The notes under the pieces were generated by a model. The model was not told the DNA's origin. It worked only from the letters and a program-made list of their open reading frames with translations, and searched no databases. A DNA stretch of 64,000 nucleotides from Grifola frondosa (Eukaryota; Basidiomycota; Agaricomycetes; Polyporales; Grifolaceae): positions 868,001 through 932,000 of the forward strand of contig LUGG01000014.1 in assembly GCA_001683735.1 (NCBI GenBank), read 5' to 3'. How positions within the stretch are numbered: position 1 is the stretch's first letter; each line of letters starts with the position of its first letter. The translations under genes were made by a program, and so were the position numbers. Below, piece after piece: positions 57,292 through 64,000 of the stretch.

Positions 57292-57867
57292 ACATGACCT
57301 AAATGTAATTCCACCCCGGTGGCCCGGAGTGATGCAGACTGGAAGTATTCACCATTCCAGGCCTCCATGCGATGAAATGGCAGACGGGAATGCATCTCCT
57401 GTGTACATTCCATACACGTCACAGGACGTCCAAGGCATTCGAGGCACCGCCAGCTACCCTCGCGAACTGCGCATCCGGAACATTGCATTCCCTGTGCTGG
57501 ATATTCAGTTTCAATGATGTGGTTGAGAAAATCCAATTTTCTGGGAAGCCATTCTCGCATGAAGTCGTTCTGATTCTGCAGGAAACCACCTCAGTGAAGA
57601 CCAGAATATGATGCACATTCTACAAACCTTCGTCTTCTGCCTGCTGCGCTCCTGCGGCATACCTGGCATGTCCTCCACCATCGGTGAATTTGTACTGTGT
57701 TCGACAGCTCGTCCATTCCCATATAAACCGCGGGATGACGGGCCAGGTTCCGTCGGATCTGATGCATGCGTCACCTTTATTTTCTTGCCGATGACCTGCG
57801 ATTCTGCATGCCGGATTCCATGCATTGATATGACGTTTCGTCTTGGAATGTGCTGTTTTTTAGACAT
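57292..57867 (-). pseudogene. KDZ 5' fragment (cysteine cluster only)
   Basis: Start MSKKQHIPRRNV at 57867, then TEPGPSSRGLYGNGRAVEH in the frame that KDZ1 has lost. After introns comes the full cysteine cluster (MQCSGCAVREGSWRCLEC ... VTCMEC). The gene is cut at 57292 after VELHLGH, where the frame runs into C2 downstream sequence and stops. It supplies an N-terminus without a catalytic domain. Confidence 0.8.
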
Positions 57868-57945
57868 GACTACAGAACACGTCCGGTCAGTTTCGACGTC
57901 TTATATCTCTTTTGAAACTTACACATGGTACAATGACATAAAAAC

Positions 57946-58969
57946 TCACACCGTACAATCTACGTAATGCCTCATGGTCATCCAATGTGGAAACTGCACT
58001 CCTGCATGGCCCAATAACTCAGCGGACATGAACCCGGCATAGCATATCCTCTCCCCGTTCGATGTATTTGCTCCATGTCGGACCACCTTTCCGCAAATAC
58101 CAAGGACCGTTCCGGGGATGTATTTTACCGATAGCCCAAATGTGGATAATTCCAGCCTCGCGTCTTCATATGGGCCAATCGAGGCAAGCAGGTCCATCCA
58201 CTGGGACCTTCCTGATGTATCTCGATGTAACGGAGTGTCCCGGTTCGAGATTATCTGGATGGCTGTGAATATAGAGGCCCACATTCCAACACATGGATGC
58301 AGCACATTCGGCTTCTGCATCAAGCGTCGGAGAGACTCCACCCCGGCAGTATATAGGTCGGGCTGCATGACCCGGAATATTGCGCTGAGAAGCGCGTCTG
58401 ATTCTCCCATGCACCGCAATGACTCCCGACATTCCGGACGTTTTTGCAGTACGGCTGAGGTCTGCAGATGATACGACGATGTCTACTCCAGTTAGTATTC
58501 AAAGCTCGTCCCGAGAACCGATACGACCGACCTTGTGTCCCATCTGGAACCAACCCGCAGAAAGAGTAATAATCCCCGGGGAAAACCAGGAGCACTGCTC
58601 CGATGGCTTGAACAACTCTTTGGTCTCCCGCCAAATTTTAGTTTTCCCCTTTGGAATCTGAAATAGGTTCTCCATGTTACGGAGCGCAGTTTTCATGAAG
58701 AGCTACAATAATTCAGGATGAAGCTGGTTTATATTTCTGCAAATTCACTCACCTGTCGGCGTTCTGATAGAACTCCGGGAAGTATCCAGCATAATATCCT
58801 GTCATGTTTGTCCGTGATGATGCTCGGAGTGTCGATCATAGTGAAGTGGTTCAATGGTGGAAACCGGAGGCACATGTTGTCCTCCCATTGGCTGTTTCGC
58901 CCGGTCGGCTTAGCTCCCAACCTATCTGCATATCTATCTGCATCCCAGTCAGTCTGGACTGTGACATCT
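57946..58969 (-). pseudogene. TET/JBP-like 2OG-Fe(II) dioxygenase, copy 2 (TET2)
   Basis: Minus-strand exons: 58969-58753 (DVTVQTDWDADRYADRLG, IITDKHDRILCWILPGVL), 58702-58532 (ENLFQIPKGKTKIWRETKEL) and 58454-57946. The last exon holds the whole catalytic core: TPLHRDTSG (H65 and D67 counted from Met 58419), WMDLLASIGPY, YIPGTVLGICGKVVRHG (H115) and GERICYAGFM (R124). A TACTAAC branch point lies in the last intron. Only one lesion is seen, a C run of four instead of five in the middle exon (near 58580) that breaks phase; copy 1 has five. An upstream exon near 59000-59060 is likely. Predicted to oxidise 5-methylcytosine. Confidence 0.8.
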
Positions 58970-59974
58970 CTAGAGATCGACGACCGGACTTCGACTCCGA
59001 GATATATATTCACACTTACTTTGATGTGTGTAGGCTTGCACCAGGACTTCTGTCACAGCCATACATTCACAAACCATGTCCAGGCTCAATATGATATCTG
59101 GAAGTGGCTTGAGCATGGTGGGTGGCTGTGTGGGTGTTCTAGTCTTTAGGTGTAATTTGTACTTGAAGAGATCAAGAAGGTACAGAGATAAGGTCTCTGT
59201 ATATTCCAGGTTGAATGTTTCATGTAATGAGGACATATGTACTATGGGGGGAGAAATGAATAGATGTAGTGAAAATGGGAGTTAAAATAGGGAAAGCAAC
59301 TGGGGGCACACAATCCAAAGATGAAATGTCGGCACAATGCATGAACAAACATCAGTATACTGCAGTACACGACGGGAAGTGGCTAGCATGTGGACAAGAT
59401 GCCATCGTCTGCATGACGTTGTTCCAGGGCCGGACAACAAAACATGGCATATTGAACTTATATCTAGCTCATGAAAGGTGATATGAGATGTGTGAATGTA
59501 TTTGACCCATTGTCAATACAGAATCTTTGGTAAAATTACAATGTAGAAGTACATCCGTGTACTGCGAGAGCATCTGTGTACTACAAGGAGATATTCATCG
59601 GTCAGCGAATGCACCATGACACTATTGCATGGCTGGGCGAAAATGAACTGTTCTTGAAATTTGATGTGCACAGATTCTAATCATGCCTAAGCTACAGCGG
59701 CACATTCAAACTTCAAAAATGAAAAATCAGCGACGTGCTGGTCCGGTTGATGGACCCGCTTCCGGCATGGCAGACCGGCTCCGACGAGTTCCTCTCGAGA
59801 CCCCATGGGCAGTACGTGCTGACAAAGACCAGCGGAGTGGCATTGTTCATTCCTGAAGACGTCGAGATACATCGGGCCACAGTCTCATAGTATTACAATA
59901 TCCGGCGCGAAACTCATCGCATTCTCTTTTCCACAATTCCTGCTGCCTCGGCCACCGCCAAACCGTCGAACATT

Positions 59975-60983
59975 TCATGACATCAGCGACGTCCCAGTCC
60001 GGTGGATGGACCCGCTTCCGTGTGGGAGACCAGCTCCGACGAGTTCCTCTCGGACCCCACGAGGACGGCCACGGGGTCGTCCACGGGAGGGTCCACTGGG
60101 TCGTCCACTCGAGGGTCCACGGGGTCGTCCGCGGGGTCGTCCTCTGGGGCGACCCCGAACTACCTCGTCACTATGAGTGGGGCGAGGAGACGAAGACCGG
60201 CGGAATCGTATATCTGCAGGACGACTCGATGGGCCTGCGGACGGAGGTCGCTCCAAGAGCTGTCCGTGAGTGACATACGGTGAGAAGGGCCCGGTCCTTC
60301 GCAGGATGGGCTGAGAGAGTTGGGTCCTCCATCCTCACCTGCCCCGATCTGTCCTCTCCCTGTCTGCTGGGTCCGTCCAATATGTCCTTGTCCATTGGTT
60401 CTTCGTCCGAGGTGTCGTGTCTCTCTCGTGGATCCACATTCATGGGAATCTAACCAGGGAGTTAACCGAATTCGATAACAATGTATTTGATTAAACAAAC
60501 CTCCGATCACGCGGACATTCCACCAGTGGGTTCCCTCCGATACCTCGTTCGCTCCTGCTACCTGCAGCTCGATGCCCAGCTCTAACACTGGAATTAATGA
60601 AGGTATAGAAATGTGGTTGAAACTGACCTTCCATAACGTCTTCGTTCCACCCCTGTCCGGAGGCTGCGGCGACTCCTGCCGCAAGTGCCCAGTCTCGATC
60701 GTTAGCCTCCACACCTGTCTTGGCTATCTCTAATTGTCTCGGAGTACCATGCGGAGCCAGGAGGAGGCATCATTCTTTCAAGTTCCAAAATATCAGGTAA
60801 ATCTGTAAAGAAGTCAGTAAGAATTGGGAGTGATGTTTGCGACTCACCATGTCCGTCCCGGAATGCATACATGATTATGCCACTCCAGGCTCTAAAACCA
60901 TTCCTCACCTGCTCCCCATTGACCAATTCGATGAGCCGGAGTGCCTTGGTGATGGCTACCAGAGTGTGTCCCTGAGTGATCAT
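59975..60983 (-). pseudogene. Gene C2', inverted copy with frameshifts
   Basis: Start MITQGHTLVAI at 60983, followed by the same exons as C2. An indel near 60760 changes MMPSSWLR to MMPPPGSA, further differences occur near 60445 and 60290, and a deletion near 60055 removes the end of the AT-hook tail frame. The HWWNVRV exon is intact. Confidence 0.75.
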
Positions 60984-61448
60984 GTTGAGAATGTTGGGTT
61001 GAGGCGGTTGATGGTTCTGAAGTTGGGTCTCTTATGAGACGGGTTATTAATATCGACGGTCCGGACTGGTTGACATTTCAACTGCGAACCCCGGAAATGG
61101 TGGTCCAGTGAGTCGTTGTTCACACCGGATGCAATAGGTGAAGCAGACCAGACGCTCTGGGCCTTGCAATACCCAGTCATTGAAGGAGATTAACTGTACC
61201 GGAGTGAGGAGATAATGATTCGGACTAGCTCTGAAAAGTGATATTAGATGGATGGATATACCTGATCAAGTTTTCAAACAGAAGAGCATTTCATAAAATT
61301 GCACTATAGAAATACATCTGCGTAGTACAAGTAGATCTCGATGGGTGAGCGAAACGCTACCGCATGCCTGGGTAGAAATGAACTGTTCTTGAAATTCATG
61401 GGCAGAGATTCCAAACATGCCTAAGCTACGGAGCGGCACATTCAAACT

Positions 61449-62258
61449 TCAAAAATGAAAAATCAGGCACGTGCCGGTCCGGTGATGGACCCGCTTCCGG
61501 CGTGGCAAACCGGCTCCGACGAGTTCCTCTCGAGACCCCATGGGGACGGCCATGGCGTTGTCCACGAGAAGGTCCGCGGGGTCGTCCTCTGGAGCCACCG
61601 GAACTACCTCGCCGCTGTGAGCGGGACGAGGAGACAAAGACCTGCGGTACGCATGCCGCAGGAGGCTCGATGGACCTGTGGACGGAGGTCGTTCTAAGGG
61701 CTGTCCGTGAACGGCGGTATGGTCGGATGGACCTGTGTCTCCATCACGATGCTCCGATCTGCTGTCATCCTCTACCTCCATCTGCGCCGATCCGCTCTGC
61801 TCCCATCCTTCCAATTCCTCTGATCCGACATGGCTCTGTTCATCCCCAGATGTGGTAATCACTGAGGAGTATGTTAATTAAAGAAAACAGAAAGAAAATA
61901 GAACCTCACATCCCAGCATTTGCAGGTTCCACCAGTGACCGGCTGCTGCAGCGATCTTCGCTCCAAGGAAAAGATCCGGACTGTCTGTCTCAGCTAGCTA
62001 GCGCTCGTTCGAATGCCAAAGCATGTCCTTCGTGTCTCTTCGGCTGTGAGGTGAGTGAGATGTTCAAAATTTAGGAGATCTACAAATACAAATCAGCAAG
62101 GATAGGGATCGACATTAACCACATACCCAGGGCATCCCGGTAGGCGTACACGAAAATGCCACTCCAGGCCCTGAATGCGAGCTTGAGGTCTTGTTCATCG
62201 GCGAATTCATCAAATCGGCTGCTTGTCTGATGATTTCGACAGTGTGGTTGTGGGGCAT
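61449..62258 (-). pseudogene. Gene C1', inverted copy with frameshifts
   Basis: Start MPHNHTVEI at 62258. The exon 2 region shows AGCTAGCTAGCG in place of the C1 sequence (near 61992-62003) and other small indels. Differences near 61660 and 61580 break the Arg/Gly-rich tail. The upstream promoter motif is present (62335-62344 region), with GGTCCGGACC conserved. Confidence 0.75.
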
Positions 62259-62890
62259 GATGGTGAGAGACGGGCGCGGACGAGATTGATTGTTCTAAAG
62301 TCACATCTCTTATGAAACTCGTTATTAATATCCACGGTCCGGACCGTTCGATTTCAACTGCCGACCATGTCAATTCTGGTCCGACAAGCTGTTTTTGACA
62401 CAAGACTCAATAACTGAGGAGGTCCGGATTGTCTGGGTCTTTAACTAAGAAGTCACCGGAGCAGAAGATCCCCTTCGTGGGAGGAAGAAATAAATAACAT
62501 AATCCACATGATGATTCCATTATCAGATCAATAATAGTTGACTTCTTCCAAATCAGGCTGTCTTGAGGTTGAGACTATTTTATATTACATCATTCAGTCT
62601 CTTCAAGATGGTTATCCTGTCAATAACGCTCTCACTATATAGGCAATCGCCCTGAGCATTGTCAAAGCAGATGTTTGAGATGTCATGACCGGTACAATAC
62701 CATGCATGAAAATACTGCACTTATTACTTTCCGGATCTTGATTTCGAATCTGTTGATCGTTCAAAAAGTCAGCCGATTGGTTCGGATGTCGATCAATCAT
62801 CGGGGATTAAATCTAACGTCAATTCATTCGTGTTGTAACCGAAGGCGAAAAATCAGACCAGTCAACGTTTCTCCTGCTTTCTCTAGTAGA

Positions 62891-64000
62891 ATGTCCGCAA
62901 AAATTGTTTTCTCCCAGACAGAGCTCGCAGAGTTAAATAGTGCCGCAGAAGAGCACTCTATCGGTTTGAAATCTGAACGGAACGTCCTCCGGAAAAATCT
63001 AGCTGTTAAATTCTGTACTGCTCGGGACGAAAGCGATGAGGAATTCAAACACAAAATTTTACAGGTTCTATTCCTATTTTCTCTCACATCTCACCTTTGA
63101 CCTATCCATGTTGTAGGAGATAAGGAGATGGTTTTCGAAGAAAGAACGAGGAAACCATCGTCGTAAGGGAAAGTCGATGGATCCAAGTTATCTTCTCCGA
63201 AAGTGGACGCCATACAGAGTTTGGCGAGCAGAGCATTCTCGTGAGATCATCGAAAGAGCAAAGGAAATCAGCGGCGCTCAGCCCGGACGGTCGACGGTTC
63301 ATCGAAGCGTATCAACCGGCGGCAAGTGAGCTTTGGAAGAAAGTTAGCAACGAAGAGCAAAAGGAATATAAGAGGACCGCGGAGAAATGGAACACGAAGG
63401 GACCTCCGGTAGCTATCCGACAAAGGTAAGTATTCAGTGTTCGGAGACATCTGTCATCATTTACTGACCAGAAAATAGTGTTGCAGATGAGCAATTGGGG
63501 ACATGTGTGCGAAATTTGCCCGGACCGTCAAAATGCAGACCGGTGCCAATATTTTTATGTTGACCGGTCATGAAGATGCCACTGGAGATATGGTGGTCAT
63601 CCGGTAAGCTACAGTGAATTGCTGAGAATGGCGGTGTTGACTTTTGTCCCTGGACTAGCCATGATTTCAATGACAAGTACAGTCAGTTAGGGCAGAAGTT
63701 CATCAACACGTTCCCGAAATGGGCAACAAACACGTATGCTTGTTGGGTAAAGTTCACCCGGAAGTGCTTCAGTACGTGATATCAACCGAGAAAGTAACCG
63801 TTCTGACCATCGGCTTCAGATCCGGAACGAGATCAAGATGAGAGCTCTGAGGATGACGAAGACCTCCGGCCTAAAACTGTGAAACCAAAACTCGCTCCGT
63901 ATGCATTCAAACGAAATTCAAATGGAATCCCCATCATTCCGGACACCTTGGAGCTCAATCTGCTTGGGCTGCAGAATTTCATTCGAACCTTGTTTACCAT
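62891..64000 (+). CDS. Gene B', right copy, continues beyond the window
   Basis: ATG 62891 opens MSAKIVFSQTELAELNSAAE, the N-terminus that is frameshifted in the left copy. Exon 1 ends at 63063 before GTTCTA, and exon 2 carries EIRRWFSKKERGNHRRKGKS. A deletion near 63288 (CAGCCCGGACGGTCGACGG for CAGCCCGGAGTGGATCGACGG) shifts frame in exon 2. A later exon reads HDFNDKYSQLGQKFINTFPK in full, unlike the left copy. Left and right copies thus carry different lesions. The gene is incomplete because the window ends. Confidence 0.65.

Larger units (their letters stand above)
57292..59599 (-). repeat. Cassette T, copy 2
   Basis: It is near-identical to 40048-42351, same orientation. Its right end (ATCTGTGTACTACAAGGAGA ... 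ATCGGTCAGCG) is homologous to the region downstream of C1' (61315-61350), so this junction with the right arm looks native. The left junction at 57291/57292 is not. Confidence 0.88.
59600..64000 (-). repeat. Inverted repeat 2, right arm (B'), runs off the window
   Basis: It is the reverse complement of 52861-57291, including the last base of the window. Scattered single-base indels and a few larger gaps distinguish the arms. Confidence 0.92.

Overview
The window looks like a repeat-rich stretch of a filamentous basidiomycete (Agaricomycete) genome. The genes have several short exons with 45-65 bp GT-AG introns. The mobile elements are a chromodomain Ty3/gypsy element, a DIRS-like element, KDZ transposase genes of the CxC2 type and TET/JBP-like dioxygenase genes, a combination known from mushroom-forming fungi. 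No housekeeping gene, rRNA, tRNA or CRISPR was recognised.

Region by region: (1) 1-3072 and 10461 to about 19000 form an old compartment with almost no CpG, full of decayed coding sequence (a homeodomain-like relic, a DIRS-like reverse transcriptase, an LTR-like repeat). (2) 3073-10460 is a complete but heavily frameshifted Ty3/gypsy chromovirus inserted in that compartment. It has 401/395 bp LTRs, a perfect GTAGG target duplication, a self-priming primer site, an extra ORF before gag and a chromodomain. A truncated second copy lies at 21732-22992. (3) About 19.3-35.4 kb is CpG-rich and holds broken, dispersed pieces: an AT-hook gene, a TET/JBP fragment, a coiled-coil pseudogene, a KDZ 3' fragment split by a hAT-like non-autonomous element, gene E2 and an intact small gene (F), interspersed with copies of one dispersed repeat (R1). 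(4) 35.4-64 kb holds the main structure. Two large inverted repeats (36315-40047 with 42352-46095; 52861-57291 with 59600 to the window end) each enclose the same 2.3 kb TET-containing cassette (40048-42351 and 57292-59599), with both cassettes in the same orientation.

Junction comparison suggests the ancestral unit was E - KDZ - TET - C2 - C1 - B. In it C1, C2, TET, KDZ and E all point the same way and B points the opposite way. The present layout is what two direct copies of this unit would give if the 14.9 kb between the two cassettes (42352-57291) had been inverted, or if an assembler had joined it the wrong way round. KDZ followed by E recurs in the older debris at 28.4-31.5 kb. The proteins suggest a mobile, chromatin-aware cassette: a transposase, a methylcytosine oxygenase, AT-hook proteins sharing a promoter motif at constant spacing, and a homeodomain-like protein. 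That functional link is inference.

Most lesions that separate otherwise near-identical copies are 1-bp indels, and they differ between copies. Long-read assembly error is therefore a serious alternative to true pseudogenisation for many frameshifts.
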